The notes: generated from the letters alone by a model not told the origin. A stretch of DNA of 64,000 nt from Streptomyces showdoensis (GCF_039535475.1 NZ_BAAAXG010000028.1:124001-188000), one strand, 5' to 3'. Shown: positions 25,978 through 35,748, counted from the first letter of the stretch. Made by a program: numbers and translations.

Positions 25978-26038
25978 AGCCGCGTGCCGGGCAGCGCGCC
26001 CGCAGCAGTGCCATCCCGCACCCTGGAGGAGAGCCATC

Positions 26039-27265
26039 GTGCCTCGTACCGTCAGGGACGTCGTCTTCGTCGACGGCGTCCGTACCCCGTTCGGCAAGGC
26101 GGGCCCGAAGGGCATCTACCACGAGACCCGCGCCGACGACCTCGTCGTCAAGGCCATCCGGGAGCTGCTGCGCCGCAACCCCGGCCTCGACCCCGCCAAG
26201 ATCGACGAGGTCGCCATCGCCGCGACCACGCAGATCGGCGACCAGGGCCTGACCCTCGGCCGTACCGCGGGCATCCTCGCGGGTCTGCCGCAGTCCGTGC
26301 CCGGCTACTCCATCGACCGCATGTGCGCCGGTGCGCTGACCGCCGTCACCTCGGTGGCCGGTTCGATCGCCTTCGGTGCCTACGACGCCGTCATCGCCGG
26401 TGGCGTCGAGCACATGGGCCGTCACCCCATGGGCGAGGGCGTGGACCCGAACCCGCGCTTCGTCAGCGAGAAGCTGGTCGACGAGTCCGCCCTGTTCATG
26501 GGCATGACCGCCGAGAACCTGCACGACCGCTACCCCACCATCACCAAGCAGCGCGCCGACGAGTACGCCGTGCGCTCGCAGGAGAAGGCCGCCAAGGCGT
26601 ACGCCGACGGCAAGATCCAGCAGGACCTGGTGCCGATCTCGGTGCGCCGCACCAACGCCGAGGCCGGCGAGACCGGCTGGGGCCTGGTCACCGCCGACGA
26701 GCCGATGCGCCCGGGCACCACGCTGGAGTCGCTGGCCGGCCTGAAGACGCCGTTCCGCGTCCACGGCAACGTCACCGCGGGCAACGCGGCCGGCCTGAAC
26801 GACGGCGCCACCGCCTCGATCATCGCCTCCGAGGACTTCGCCCGCGAGAACGACCTCCCGGTGAAGATGCGCCTCGTCTCCTACGCCTTCGCCGGCGTCG
26901 AGCCCGAGGTCATGGGCTACGGCCCGATCCCGGCCACCGAGAAGGCGCTGGCCAAGGCCGGTCTGTCGATCGAGGACATCCAGCTCTTCGAGATCAACGA
27001 GGCCTTCGCGGTCCAGGTCCTCGCCTTCCTGGAGCACTACGGCATCGCCGACGACGACGCCCGCGTCAACCAGTACGGCGGCGCCATCGCGTACGGCCAC
27101 CCGCTCGCCTCCTCCGGCGTCCGTCTGATGACGCAGCTGGCCCGCCAGTTCGAGGAGCAGCCGGAGGTCCGCTACGGCCTCACCACCATGTGCGTCGGCT
27201 TCGGCATGGGCGCCACGGTCATCTGGGAGAACCCGAACCACAAGGACGCCGGAGGCAGCAAGTGA
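26039..27265 (+). CDS. fadA: Acetyl-CoA acyltransferase (thiolase), FadA
   Basis: This 408-aa thiolase cleaves 3-ketoacyl-CoA in fatty-acid beta-oxidation. The nucleophilic Cys96 is in SIDRMCAGALTAV, His354 in AYGHPLASSGVR, and the second Cys385 in TTMCVGFGMG; GNAAGLNDGA is the CoA/loop block. The GTG at 26039 has GGAGGA 8 nt upstream. Its stop overlaps the start of fadB by GTGA, so the two subunits are translationally coupled as expected for the trifunctional complex. Confidence 0.95.
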   Translation: MPRTVRDVVFVDGVRTPFGKAGPKGIYHETRADDLVVKAIRELLRRNPGLDPAKIDEVAIAATTQIGDQGLTLGRTAGILAGLPQSVPGYSIDRMCAGALTAVTSVAGSIAFGAYDAVIAGGVEHMGRHPMGEGVDPNPRFVSEKLVDESALFMGMTAENLHDRYPTITKQRADEYAVRSQEKAAKAYADGKIQQDLVPISVRRTNAEAGETGWGLVTADEPMRPGTTLESLAGLKTPFRVHGNVTAGNAAGLNDGATASIIASEDFARENDLPVKMRLVSYAFAGVEPEVMGYGPIPATEKALAKAGLSIEDIQLFEINEAFAVQVLAFLEHYGIADDDARVNQYGGAIAYGHPLASSGVRLMTQLARQFEEQPEVRYGLTTMCVGFGMGATVIWENPNHKDAGGSK

Positions 27266-29400
27266 GCACCACCGCAGAGCTTCTGAAGGGCGCCGCCGAG
27301 CTCTTCCCGGACGAGGTCGTCACCTCGGCCCACGTACGTCACTTCGAACTCCCCGCGGGTGCGGGCCGGTTCGCGCTGATCACGCTGGACAACGGCTTCG
27401 ACCACACCAAGCCGACCACCTTCGGCCCGCAGTCGCTGGCGAACCTGAACACCGCGCTCGACCAGGTCGAGGCCGAGGCCGCGAACGGTGAGATCGTCGG
27501 CGTCGGCATCACCGGCAAGCCGTTCATCTTCGCCGTCGGCGCCGACCTCAAGGGCGTCGAGCTGCTCAAGCAGCACTCCGACGCGCTCGCCATCGGCAAG
27601 GGCGGCCACGACGTCTTCAAGCGTCTCGCCGGCCTGGCCGTGCCGACCTTCGCGTACTACAACGGCGCGGCCATGGGCGGCGGTGTCGAGGTCGGTCTGC
27701 ACTGCACCTACCGCACCGTCTCCAAGGCCCTGCCGGCCTTCTCGCTGCCCGAGGTCTTCCTCGGCCTGGTGCCCGGCTGGGGCGGCTGCACGATCCTGCC
27801 GAACCTGATCGGCGCGGAGAAGGCCGTCTCGGTCATCATCGAGAACAGCCTCAACCAGAACCGTCAGCTCAAGGGCAAGCAGGTCTTCGAGCTCGGCATC
27901 GCCGACGCCCTCTTCGAGGGTGCCGACTTCCTGGAGCAGTCGCTCATCTGGACGGCCGGCGTCCTCAACGGCACCGTCGCCGTCGAGCGCCCGGAGATCG
28001 ACCGCGGCGAGGGCTGGGACCAGGCCGTCGCCAAGGGCCGCGCCATCGCCGACTCCAAGGTGCACGGCGCCGCCCCCGCCGCCTACCGCGCCCTCGACAT
28101 CATCGAGGCCGCCAAGGACGGCGACCTGCAGAAGGGCTACGACGCCGAGGACCAGGCCCTCGCGGACCTGATCATGGGCGGCGAGCTCCGCTCCGGCATC
28201 TACGCCTTCAACCTGGTGCAGAAGCGCGGCAAGCGCCCGGCCGGCGCGCCGGACAAGTCGCTGGCCCGCCCGGTCACCAAGGTCGGTGTCGTCGGCGCCG
28301 GTCTGATGGCCTCCCAGCTGGCCCTGCTCTTCCTGCGCCGTCTGGAGGTGCCGGTCGTCCTGACCGACATCGACCAGGAGCGCGTCGACAAGGGCGTGGG
28401 CTACGTCCACGGCGAGATCGAGAAGCTGCTCGGCAAGGGCCGCATCAACCAGGACAAGGCCAACCGCCTCAAGGGCCTGGTCTCCGGCGTCCTGGACAAG
28501 GCCGAGGGCTTCGCGGACGCGGACTTCATCATCGAGGCCGTGTTCGAGGAGATGTCCGTCAAGCAGAAGGTGTTCGCGGAGGTCGAGGCGGTCGCCCCGG
28601 CGCACGCGATCCTCGCCACCAACACCTCCTCGCTGTCGGTCTCCGAGATGGCCTCGAAGCTGCAGCACCCGGAGCGCGTGGTCGGCTTCCACTTCTTCAA
28701 CCCGGTCGCGATCCTCCCGCTCCTGGAGATCGTCCGCGGCGAGCAGACCGACGACGCCTCGCTGGCCACGGCCTTCGGCGTCGCCAAGAAGCTGAAGAAG
28801 ACGGCCGTGCTCACGAAGGACGCCCCGGCGTTCGTCGTGAACCGCATCCTGACCCGCTTCATGGGCGAGATCCAGAACGTCATCGACGAGGGCACCCCGG
28901 TGGCCGTCGCCGAGAAGGGCGTCGAGCCCCTCGGCCTGCCGATGTCGCCGCTGGTGCTCCTGGAGCTGGTCGGCCCGGCGATCGGTCTGCACGTCTCCGA
29001 GACCCTGAACCGCGCCTTCCCGGAGCGCTTCGTCGTCTCCCCCAACCTGAAGGCGGTCGTCGAGGCCGGCAAGCGCGGCTTCTACGTCTACAAGCCGGAG
29101 AACGGCTTCAAGCCGGAGCTCGACCCCGAGGTCGCCGCGCTCCTCAAGCAGGGCGACGTCGTCCTGACCGAGGAGCAGGTCCGCGACCGCGTCCTGGACG
29201 CGGTCGCGCAGGAGATCGGCCTGATGCTGGAGGAGGGTGTCGTCGCCGAGGCGCAGGACATCGACCTCTGCCTGATCACGGGCGCGGGCTGGCCCTTCCA
29301 CCTGGGCGGCATCACGCCGTACCTGGACCGTGAGGGCGTCTCCGAGCGCGTCAACGGCAAGCGGTTCCTCGCGCAGGGCGTCGCGAGCGTCCCCGCGTAA
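27262..29400 (+). CDS. fadB: 3-hydroxyacyl-CoA dehydrogenase / enoyl-CoA hydratase, FadB
   Basis: This 712-aa bifunctional protein has an enoyl-CoA hydratase/crotonase domain in residues ~20-250 (GKPFIFAVGADLKG oxyanion region, AAMGGGVEVGLHC, LPEVFLGLVPGWGGC). An NAD-binding hydroxyacyl-CoA dehydrogenase domain follows from ~338 (VGVVGAGLMASQLALLF, then NTSSLSVSEMA and GFHFFNPVAILPLLEIV), and then the C-terminal dehydrogenase domains. It catalyses the two central steps of beta-oxidation, with FadA completing the cycle. Start GTG 27262 overlaps the fadA stop. A 17-bp-stem UUCG hairpin follows. Confidence 0.95.
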   Translation: MSTTAELLKGAAELFPDEVVTSAHVRHFELPAGAGRFALITLDNGFDHTKPTTFGPQSLANLNTALDQVEAEAANGEIVGVGITGKPFIFAVGADLKGVELLKQHSDALAIGKGGHDVFKRLAGLAVPTFAYYNGAAMGGGVEVGLHCTYRTVSKALPAFSLPEVFLGLVPGWGGCTILPNLIGAEKAVSVIIENSLNQNRQLKGKQVFELGIADALFEGADFLEQSLIWTAGVLNGTVAVERPEIDRGEGWDQAVAKGRAIADSKVHGAAPAAYRALDIIEAAKDGDLQKGYDAEDQALADLIMGGELRSGIYAFNLVQKRGKRPAGAPDKSLARPVTKVGVVGAGLMASQLALLFLRRLEVPVVLTDIDQERVDKGVGYVHGEIEKLLGKGRINQDKANRLKGLVSGVLDKAEGFADADFIIEAVFEEMSVKQKVFAEVEAVAPAHAILATNTSSLSVSEMASKLQHPERVVGFHFFNPVAILPLLEIVRGEQTDDASLATAFGVAKKLKKTAVLTKDAPAFVVNRILTRFMGEIQNVIDEGTPVAVAEKGVEPLGLPMSPLVLLELVGPAIGLHVSETLNRAFPERFVVSPNLKAVVEAGKRGFYVYKPENGFKPELDPEVAALLKQGDVVLTEEQVRDRVLDAVAQEIGLMLEEGVVAEAQDIDLCLITGAGWPFHLGGITPYLDREGVSERVNGKRFLAQGVASVPA

Positions 29401-29418
29401 CACCCCCGTACGGGTGAG

Positions 29419-29456
29419 GACGGCCCCGGTACCGCTTCGGCGGTGCCGGGGCCGTC
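29419..29456 (+). terminator. fadAB terminator with a UUCG tetraloop
   Basis: A 17-bp stem (29419-29435 with 29440-29456, one G-T wobble) is closed by a C(UUCG)G tetraloop, an exceptionally stable loop. It lies 18 nt after the fadB stop. Confidence 0.92.
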
Positions 29457-29467
29457 ATGCTGTGCGC

Positions 29468-29824
29468 ATGGAGCTTCTGGTCGTCGACGGGGCGAATGTG
29501 GTCGGGTCCGTTCCGGATGGATGGTGGAAGGACCGGCGCGGGGCCGCCGAGCGGCTGCGGGACCGGCTGGCCGCGCACGGCGGGCCCCCGGAGGGCGGTC
29601 CGTACGAGATCGTGCTCGTGGTGGAGGGCCGTGCGCGGGGCGTGGCCCCGGTGCCGGGGGTGCGGGTCGAGGAGGCGCCGGGCAGCGGTGACGACCTGAT
29701 CGTGGAACTGGCCCGGAACGCGGCCGGCCGGCCGTGTCTGGTGATCACGGCCGACCGGGAGCTGCGGCGGCGGGTGGAGGAGACGGGCGCACGCTGCGCC
29801 GGGCCCCGTAGCCTGCCGGGCTAG
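29468..29824 (+). CDS. NYN/PIN-like domain protein
   Basis: This 118-aa protein resembles the NYN (YacP-like, PIN-fold) nuclease family. Acidic residues sit at the expected positions: LVVDGANVVGS at the N-terminus, GSGDDLIVELA in the middle and VITADRELRRRVEE near the C-terminus. A role in RNA processing is possible from the fold only. Similar Streptomyces proteins are sometimes named NTP pyrophosphohydrolase, which these motifs do not support. The start lies 12 bp after the fadB terminator stem. Its TAG stop overlaps that of the convergent permease gene. Confidence 0.75.
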   Translation: MELLVVDGANVVGSVPDGWWKDRRGAAERLRDRLAAHGGPPEGGPYEIVLVVEGRARGVAPVPGVRVEEAPGSGDDLIVELARNAAGRPCLVITADRELRRRVEETGARCAGPRSLPG

Positions 29825-31335
29825 TACCTCGCCTCCTGGTTCTCCTTGCCGAGGCGGCTGTGCTTGCGTCCGTACAGGAAGTAGACGACGAAGCCGATCA
29901 GCATCCAGACGGCGAAGCGGAACCAGGTCTCCCCGGGCAGGTTGAGCATCAGCCAGACCGAGGCGGCGATCGAGATGATCGGCAGCGCCGGGACCCACGG
30001 GGTGCGGAAGGCGCGGTGCAGGTCGGGGCGGGTGCGGCGGAGCACGATCACGCCGACGGCGACCACGACGAAGGCGAAGAGGGTGCCGATGTTCACCAGG
30101 GTGGCCAGCTCGTTGATGCTGGTGAAGCCGGCGACGACGGCGATGATGACGCCGAGCAGGATGGTCGGCCGGTACGGGGTCTTGAAGCGCGGGTGCGTGA
30201 CCGAGAAGAAGCGGGGCAGCAGTCCGTCGCGGCTCATCGCGAAGAACACCCGGGTCTGGCCGAGCAGCAGGATCAGACAGACCGTCGTGAGGCCGACGGC
30301 GGCGCCGAAGCTGATGACGCCCGCGTAGAACGGATGGCCCACGGCCTTGAAGGCGTCGGCCAGCGGGGCGCTGGTGGAGAGCTCGGTGTACTTCTGCATG
30401 CCGGTGACGACGAGCGCGACCGCCACGTACAGGATCGTGCAGATGACGAGCGAGCCGAGGATGCCACGGGGCATGTCGCGCTGCGGCAGCTTGGTCTCCT
30501 CGGCGGCGGTGGCGACCACGTCGAAGCCGATGAAGGCGAAGAAGACGACGGAGGCGGCGGTGAAGATGCCCATCACGCCGAAGTTGGTCGGCTCGTAGCC
30601 GAACATCAGCTGGACCAGCGGCTCGTTCCAGCCGGAGCCGCCGCCGGGCGGGGTGATGGCCGGCGGGATGAACGGCTTGTAGTTGTCGCCGACGATGAAG
30701 AACAGGCCGGCGATGATCACGATCATCACGACGGTCACCTTGATGGCCACGACGACCGCGGTGATCCGGGCGGACAGCTTCATGCCGAGGACGAGGATCG
30801 CGGTCAGCACCAGGACCAGCAGGAAGGCCAGGATGTCGAAGGTGCCGCCGGCGACGTCGGGGCCTTCGAGCGAGGCCGGCAGATGCCAGCCGATGTTGTC
30901 CATGAGCGAGCGCACGTACCCGGACCAGCCGACGGCGACCACCGCGGTGCCCAGCGCGAACTCCAGGACGAGGTCCCAGCCGATGATCCAGGCGGGGAGC
31001 TCGCCGATGGAGGCGTACGCGAAGGTGTACGCCGATCCCGCCACCGGAACCGTGGAGGCGAACTCCGCGTAGCACAGGGCGGCGAGGGCGCACACGATGC
31101 CGGCCGCGACGAAGGCGAGCGCGGTGGCCGGGCCCGCGTTCTCCTTGGCGACCTTGCCGGTGAGGACGAAGATGCCGGTGCCGATGATGACGCCGACGCC
31201 GAAGACCGTCAGGTCCCAGGCGGAGAGGGACTTCCGGAGCGCGTGCTCCGGCTCCTCCGTGTCGCGGATGGACTGCTCGACCGTCTTGGTCCGGAACATC
31301 CCTGAACTCGCGCGTGGCTGCTGGTCCGTACTCAC
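29821..31335 (-). CDS. APC family amino acid permease
   Basis: This 504-aa integral membrane protein has about 12 predicted TM helices. The N-terminal LSAWDLTVFGVGVIIGTGIFVLTG contains the unwound TM1 substrate-binding motif of APC transporters, and FFAFIGFDVVATAAEE is the conserved TM6 region. It matches the cationic amino acid transporter subgroup. GTG 31335 is the start, with AGGAGG 7 nt upstream. The stop codon overlaps the stop of the convergent NYN gene. It lies 131 bp downstream of dxs, separated by a strong hairpin, so it has its own transcript. Confidence 0.93.
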   Translation of the reverse strand: MSTDQQPRASSGMFRTKTVEQSIRDTEEPEHALRKSLSAWDLTVFGVGVIIGTGIFVLTGKVAKENAGPATALAFVAAGIVCALAALCYAEFASTVPVAGSAYTFAYASIGELPAWIIGWDLVLEFALGTAVVAVGWSGYVRSLMDNIGWHLPASLEGPDVAGGTFDILAFLLVLVLTAILVLGMKLSARITAVVVAIKVTVVMIVIIAGLFFIVGDNYKPFIPPAITPPGGGSGWNEPLVQLMFGYEPTNFGVMGIFTAASVVFFAFIGFDVVATAAEETKLPQRDMPRGILGSLVICTILYVAVALVVTGMQKYTELSTSAPLADAFKAVGHPFYAGVISFGAAVGLTTVCLILLLGQTRVFFAMSRDGLLPRFFSVTHPRFKTPYRPTILLGVIIAVVAGFTSINELATLVNIGTLFAFVVVAVGVIVLRRTRPDLHRAFRTPWVPALPIISIAASVWLMLNLPGETWFRFAVWMLIGFVVYFLYGRKHSRLGKENQEARY

Positions 31336-31388
31336 CGTCGCACCTCCTGCCAGTGGGCTGCCCGCCCTCAGGCCAGAATGCACGCGAA

Positions 31389-31428
31389 TGGGCCGGTCGG
31401 CACTCCGAAGAGTGAGCCGACCGGCCCA
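31389..31428. terminator. dxs terminator hairpin
   Basis: GGGCCGGTCGGC and GCCGACCGGCCC arms, extended by CACTC/GAGTG, form a stem of about 17 bp with a 2-nt bulge. It lies 39 bp after the dxs stop and upstream of the permease gene. Confidence 0.85.
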
Positions 31429-31466
31429 AAGGTGACGCTGGGTGAGTTCTCTCCCGGGTCGCCGGG

Positions 31467-33386
31467 TCAGTCCCGGGCGGGCTCCACGGCCTTGGCACTG
31501 GCCTCGAAGCGCCCGTCCAGACGCGACACCAGGCCGGTGACCTGGCGCGCGATGTCCGGGGCGGTGAGCCCGATCTCCGCCATGACCTCGCCGCGGGAGG
31601 CGTGGTCGAGGAAGCGCGGCGGGATGCCGAAGTCGCGCAGCGGGACGTCCACGCCCGCGTCGCGCAGCGCCTGGGCGACGGCCGAGCCGACGCCGCCGAC
31701 GCGGCTGTTGTCCTCGACGGTGACGACCACGCGGTGCTGCTCGGCGAGCGGGGCGAGGGCCTCGTCGACCGGCTTGACCCAGCGGGGGTCGACGACGGTC
31801 GTGGAGATGCCCTGCTTGTCGAGGAGGTCGGCGATCTCCAGGCACATCGGCGCGAGGGCGCCGACCGAGACCAGGAGGACGTCCGGCTTCCGGCTGCCCG
31901 GCTCGCGGAGCACGTCCATGCCGCCGACCCGGCGCAGCGCGGGAACGGCCGGGCCGACCGCGCCCTTGGAGAAGCGGACCACGGTGGGGGCGTCGGTGAC
32001 CTCGACGGCCTCGCGCAGCTGGGCGCGGACCTGGTCGGCGTCGCGCGGGGCGGCGAGCCGCAGGCCGGGCACGACCTGGAGGATCGACATGTCCCACATG
32101 CCGTTGTGGGAGGCGCCGTCGGTGCCGGTGACGCCGGCCCGGTCCAGCACGAAGGTGACGCCGCACTTGTGCAGGGCCACGTCCATCAGGACCTGGTCGA
32201 AGGCCCGGTTGAGGAAGGTCGCGTAGACGGCGAAGACCGGGTGGAGGCCGCCGGTGGCGAGGCCCGCCGCGGAGACCGCGCCGTGCTGCTCGGCGATGCC
32301 GACGTCGAAGACGCGCTCCGGGAAGGCCTTGGCGAACTTGTCGAGGCCGACCGGCTGGAGCATGGCGGCGGTGATCGCGACGATGTCGGCGCGCTCCTTG
32401 CCGAGCTCGACCATCTCCTGGCCGAAGACGCTGGTCCAGTCGGCGCCGGAGGAGGCGATCGGGAGACCGGTGTCGGGGTGGATCTTGCCGACGGCGTGGA
32501 AGCGGTCGGCCTCGTCCTGGAGGGCCGGCTGGTAGCCGCGGCCCTTCTCGGTGAGGCAGTGCACGATCACCGGGCCGCCGAAGCGCTTGGCGCGCGTGAG
32601 GGCCGACTCCAGGGCCTCGATGTCGTGCCCGTCGATGGGGCCGACGTACTTGAGGCCGAGGTCCTCGAACATGCCCTGCGGGGCGATGAAGTCCTTGAGG
32701 CCCTTCTTGGCGCCGTGCAGGGTCTCGTAGAGCGGCTTCCCGACGACCGGGGTGCGCTCCAGGATGTCCTTGCCGCGGGCCAGGAAGCGCTCGTAGCCGT
32801 CCGTGGTGCGCAGGGTCGCCAGGTGGTTGGCGAGGCCGCCGATGGTCGGGGCGTAGGAGCGCTCGTTGTCGTTGACCACGATGACGAGCGGCCGGTCCTT
32901 GGCCGCGGCGATGTTGTTCAGCGCCTCCCAGGCCATGCCGCCGGTGAGGGCGCCGTCGCCGATGACCGCGACGACGTGGTCGTCCTTGCGGAGGATCTCG
33001 TTGGCCTTGGCGAGTCCGTCGGCCCAGCCGAGGACGGTCGAGGCGTGCGAGTTCTCGATGACGTCGTGCTCGGACTCCGCCTGCGAGGGGTAGCCGGACA
33101 GGCCGCCCTTCATCTTGAGCTTGGAGAAGTCCTGGCGGCCGGTGAGCAGCTTGTGGACGTAGCTCTGGTGCCCGGTGTCGAAGAGGACCTTGTCCTTGGG
33201 CGAATCGAAGACGCGGTGCAGGGCGATGGTCAGCTCGACCACGCCGAGGTTGGGGCCGAGGTGCCCGCCGGTCTTGGAGACGGCGTCCACGAGGAACGAC
33301 CTGATCTCCCCGGCCAGCTGGTCCAGCTGCTCCGAGGAGAGCCGGTCCAGATCTCGCGGTCCCCTGATACGGGTCAGCAGAGCCAC
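31467..33386 (-). CDS. dxs: 1-deoxy-D-xylulose-5-phosphate synthase
   Basis: This 639-aa thiamine-diphosphate enzyme condenses pyruvate and glyceraldehyde 3-phosphate, the first step of the MEP isoprenoid pathway. Visible are [13 protein letters not shown] (catalytic His), the TPP motif [16 protein letters not shown], the central [18 protein letters not shown] with its catalytic Glu, and [18 protein letters not shown]. The GTG at 33386 has AAGGAGG 8 nt upstream. It is transcribed alone, between the xylFGH operon (same strand, upstream) and the permease. Confidence 0.97.
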   Translation of the reverse strand: MALLTRIRGPRDLDRLSSEQLDQLAGEIRSFLVDAVSKTGGHLGPNLGVVELTIALHRVFDSPKDKVLFDTGHQSYVHKLLTGRQDFSKLKMKGGLSGYPSQAESEHDVIENSHASTVLGWADGLAKANEILRKDDHVVAVIGDGALTGGMAWEALNNIAAAKDRPLVIVVNDNERSYAPTIGGLANHLATLRTTDGYERFLARGKDILERTPVVGKPLYETLHGAKKGLKDFIAPQGMFEDLGLKYVGPIDGHDIEALESALTRAKRFGGPVIVHCLTEKGRGYQPALQDEADRFHAVGKIHPDTGLPIASSGADWTSVFGQEMVELGKERADIVAITAAMLQPVGLDKFAKAFPERVFDVGIAEQHGAVSAAGLATGGLHPVFAVYATFLNRAFDQVLMDVALHKCGVTFVLDRAGVTGTDGASHNGMWDMSILQVVPGLRLAAPRDADQVRAQLREAVEVTDAPTVVRFSKGAVGPAVPALRRVGGMDVLREPGSRKPDVLLVSVGALAPMCLEIADLLDKQGISTTVVDPRWVKPVDEALAPLAEQHRVVVTVEDNSRVGGVGSAVAQALRDAGVDVPLRDFGIPPRFLDHASRGEVMAEIGLTAPDIARQVTGLVSRLDGRFEASAKAVEPARD

Positions 33387-33543
33387 CCGTGCCTCCTTGC
33401 GTTTGAGCTGGTCGAGCTTGCCGATTTGTCGAGTCTAATGTTCCGTCTTGGATCGTGGGCATCGGGCCGGGTGATCGAGCGCCACCCGCTTGGCCGACAC
33501 ACCGCTGATCCGCACGGCCGGTGCACTGGTCCGGACGCAGCAG

Positions 33544-33572
33544 CGCCCGGCGCCGGTTCTCGGCGCCGGGCG
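33544..33572 (-). terminator. xylFGH operon terminator
   Basis: A 12-bp stem (CGCCCGGCGCCG / CGGCGCCGGGCG) with a 5-nt loop lies 14 bp past the xylH stop. Confidence 0.85.
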
Positions 33573-33586
33573 GAGTGTGGCGAGCG

Positions 33587-34888
33587 TTACGCGCGTCCGG
33601 CGGTCTTCTGCGTGCGGCGGGAGACCGAGTCGATCACGACGGCGGCGAGCAGCACCGCGCCGGTGATCATGTTCTGGATCGCGTTGGACATGCCGATCAT
33701 GTTCAGGCCCTGCTGGATCGACTGGATCACGATCATGCCCAGGAGCGCGGACCAGACCTTGCCGCGGCCGCCGAAGAGGCTGGTGCCGCCGATCACGGCC
33801 GCGGCGATGACCAGCATCAGCGTGTTGCCGCCGCCGAGGCTCTTGGTCGCGCCGCCGGAGAGGCTCGCGATGAAGAGGCCGCCGAAGGCGGCGAGGGTGC
33901 CGGAGATCGCGAAGACGGCGATCCGGACCCGGTCCACGTTGATGCCGGCGCGGCGGGCCGCCTCGGCGTTGCCGCCGACCGCGAAGACCTTGCGGCCGAA
34001 GAGGGTGCGGCGGGCGACGAAGTCGGCGATCACGAGGACGGCCAGGAACAGCACCAGGGCCAGCGGCAGGCCGCGGGCGCCGGCGGGCTCGTTCATCACG
34101 TACGCGACGACGAAGACCAGGACGGCGACGACGCCGGTGCGCAGGGCGATCTCGGCGATCGGGCGGGCCGGGAGCAGGGCCGCCTTGCGGCGGCTGCTGT
34201 CGCGCAGGAGCGAGACCAGGTACACGGCGACGGCGGCCAGGGCGAGGCCGTAGGCGGCGATCTTGTCGGCGAAGAAGTAGTTGGTGAGGTTCTCCACCAC
34301 GCTGCCGGACGGCGTGTTGATGGAGCCCTCGCCGCCCATGAGCCACTCCTGGAGGCCCATCCAGCCCAGGAAGCCCGCCAGGGTGACGACGAACGCGGGG
34401 ACGCCGATCTTGGCGAAGAAGAAGCCGTGCAGCGCTCCGATCGCGGTGCCGGCGAGCACGGCGAGCACGATGGACAGCCACTGGTTCATCCCGTTGCTGA
34501 CCTGCAGGCCGGCCCAGACGGCGGCGCCGACGCCGGCGACGGAGCCCATCGACAGGTCGATCTCGCCGAGGACGAGGACGAAGACGATGCCGACGGCCAT
34601 GATGCCGAGGCCGGAGGCGTACACGGCGACGTTGGCGACGGAGCTCGCGGACAGGAAGTTGCTGTTCTGGAGCTGGAAGACGACCGCGATGACGATCAGG
34701 CCGAGGATCACGGGGAGGGAGCCGAGCTCGCCGCCGCGGATCTTGCGGGTGAACTCCGTCCAGTAGCCCTTGACGCCTTCCTCGCGGACGAGGAGGCGGG
34801 GGTCCACGGCGGGGACGGCGGGACCGGCCGGGGCGGGCGCGGCGGACCCCTCGGCGGGGGCCTCGGGGGTCTTGGCGAGGTCGCTCAC
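33587..34888 (-). CDS. xylH: Sugar ABC transporter permease, XylH-like
   Basis: This 433-aa membrane permease of the ribose/xylose (BPD_transp_2) class has about 10-12 TM helices. ANVAVYASGLGIMAVGIVFVLVLGEIDLSMGS and KVFAVGGNAEAARRAGINVDR are family hallmarks. A ~50-residue Ala/Pro-rich cytoplasmic N-terminus precedes the first helix. Its GTG start overlaps the ATPase stop by GTGA, showing coupled translation. The adjacent binding protein, ATPase and ROK regulator match the xylFGH-rok7B7 arrangement of S. coelicolor, so D-xylose is the likely substrate, though another pentose cannot be excluded. Confidence 0.9.
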   Translation of the reverse strand: MSDLAKTPEAPAEGSAAPAPAGPAVPAVDPRLLVREEGVKGYWTEFTRKIRGGELGSLPVILGLIVIAVVFQLQNSNFLSASSVANVAVYASGLGIMAVGIVFVLVLGEIDLSMGSVAGVGAAVWAGLQVSNGMNQWLSIVLAVLAGTAIGALHGFFFAKIGVPAFVVTLAGFLGWMGLQEWLMGGEGSINTPSGSVVENLTNYFFADKIAAYGLALAAVAVYLVSLLRDSSRRKAALLPARPIAEIALRTGVVAVLVFVVAYVMNEPAGARGLPLALVLFLAVLVIADFVARRTLFGRKVFAVGGNAEAARRAGINVDRVRIAVFAISGTLAAFGGLFIASLSGGATKSLGGGNTLMLVIAAAVIGGTSLFGGRGKVWSALLGMIVIQSIQQGLNMIGMSNAIQNMITGAVLLAAVVIDSVSRRTQKTAGRA

Positions 34889-35670
34889 TGGGAGTCCTCC
34901 TTCGCTGCGGTACGGGCCTGCCTGCGGGTCACGGCGTTGTCCGTGGCGCCGGTGATGGCGGCGATGATCGTCTCGTGCGTGGTGTCCTCGACGTCGAAGA
35001 CCCCGTTGTTGCGGCCGAGCCGGAGCACGGCGACCTTGTCGGCGACGGCGCGCACGTCGGCCATGTTGTGGCTGATGAGGATGACGCCGTGGCCGCGCTC
35101 GCGCAGCCGCTCCACCAGGTCGAGCACCTGTGCGGTCTGCTCGACGCCGAGGGCGGCGGTGGGCTCGTCCAGGATGACGACCTTCGGGTCGCCGATCAGG
35201 GCGCGGGCGATGGCCACGACCTGCCGCTGGCCGCCGGAGAGGGCGGCGACGGGTATGCGGACCGAGGGGATGCGGATGGACAGGGTGTCCAGGAGCTCCC
35301 GGGCGCGCTTCTCCATGGCGATCTCGTCGAGCACCTTGGCGGAGCTGAGCTCGCTGCCGAGGAAGAGGTTGGCGACGACGTCGAGGTTGTCGCAGAGCGC
35401 CAGGTCCTGGTAGACGGTGGCGACTCCGAGGTTCTGGGAGTCGTGGGGCCGGGTGATCTGGACGGGGCGGCCGTCCCATTCGATGGTGCCCTCGTCGATC
35501 GGGTGGACACCCGAGATCGTCTTGACGAGGGTCGACTTGCCGGCGCCGTTGTCGCCCACCAGGGCGACGACCTCTCCGGCGTGGATCTCCAGATCGACAT
35601 CGGTGAGCACCTGGACGGCGCCGAACCGCTTGGAGACCCCGCGCAACGCCAGCACGGGCGTAGCGGACAC
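34885..35670 (-). CDS. xylG: Sugar ABC transporter ATP-binding protein, XylG-like
   Basis: This 261-aa ATPase has a single nucleotide-binding domain, half the length of RbsA/E. coli XylG, which carry two. Walker A is GDNGAGKST, the signature is LSGGQRQVVAIARAL, Walker B is VVILDEPTAALG, and the switch is ISHNMADVRAV. Start choice: AAGGAG lies 9 nt before GTG 35670 but directly abuts the ATG at 35679, so GTG 35670 (MSATPVLALRG) is the better start. It sits 158 bp after xylF, and the gap holds a long hairpin that probably lowers its expression relative to xylF. Confidence 0.9.
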   Translation of the reverse strand: MSATPVLALRGVSKRFGAVQVLTDVDLEIHAGEVVALVGDNGAGKSTLVKTISGVHPIDEGTIEWDGRPVQITRPHDSQNLGVATVYQDLALCDNLDVVANLFLGSELSSAKVLDEIAMEKRARELLDTLSIRIPSVRIPVAALSGGQRQVVAIARALIGDPKVVILDEPTAALGVEQTAQVLDLVERLRERGHGVILISHNMADVRAVADKVAVLRLGRNNGVFDVEDTTHETIIAAITGATDNAVTRRQARTAAKEDSQ

Positions 35671-35748
35671 GTGAATCATCTCCTTCGCCGCCTGACCGGC
35701 GGGGATGTGGTGCGAAGTGCCGCGGAGTACCGCGGGAACCGCGAGGGA

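Larger units (their letters stand above)
25702..26038. other. 337-bp spacer between RNase D and fadA
   Basis: The spacer holds six GTACGGA-led 16-bp repeats (25709-25802), a 21-bp-stem hairpin (25791-25838), and a probable fadAB promoter (TGGGCA at 25928-25933, TAGCAT at 25951-25956, 17-bp spacing). It also holds a perfect palindrome AAGCGCGCGCTT at 25966-25977 and a GGAGGA ribosome site. I see no gene in it. Confidence 0.7.

Noticed and set aside
27172..29403. 743-codon minus-strand frame opposite fadB
   Set aside because: Antisense shadow of a well-conserved gene; composition (Asp/Gly/Val/Leu repeats) is typical of frames opposite GC-rich coding DNA.
31602..34253. 883-codon plus-strand frame across dxs and xylH
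   Set aside because: Antisense shadow running through two unrelated genes and their terminator.
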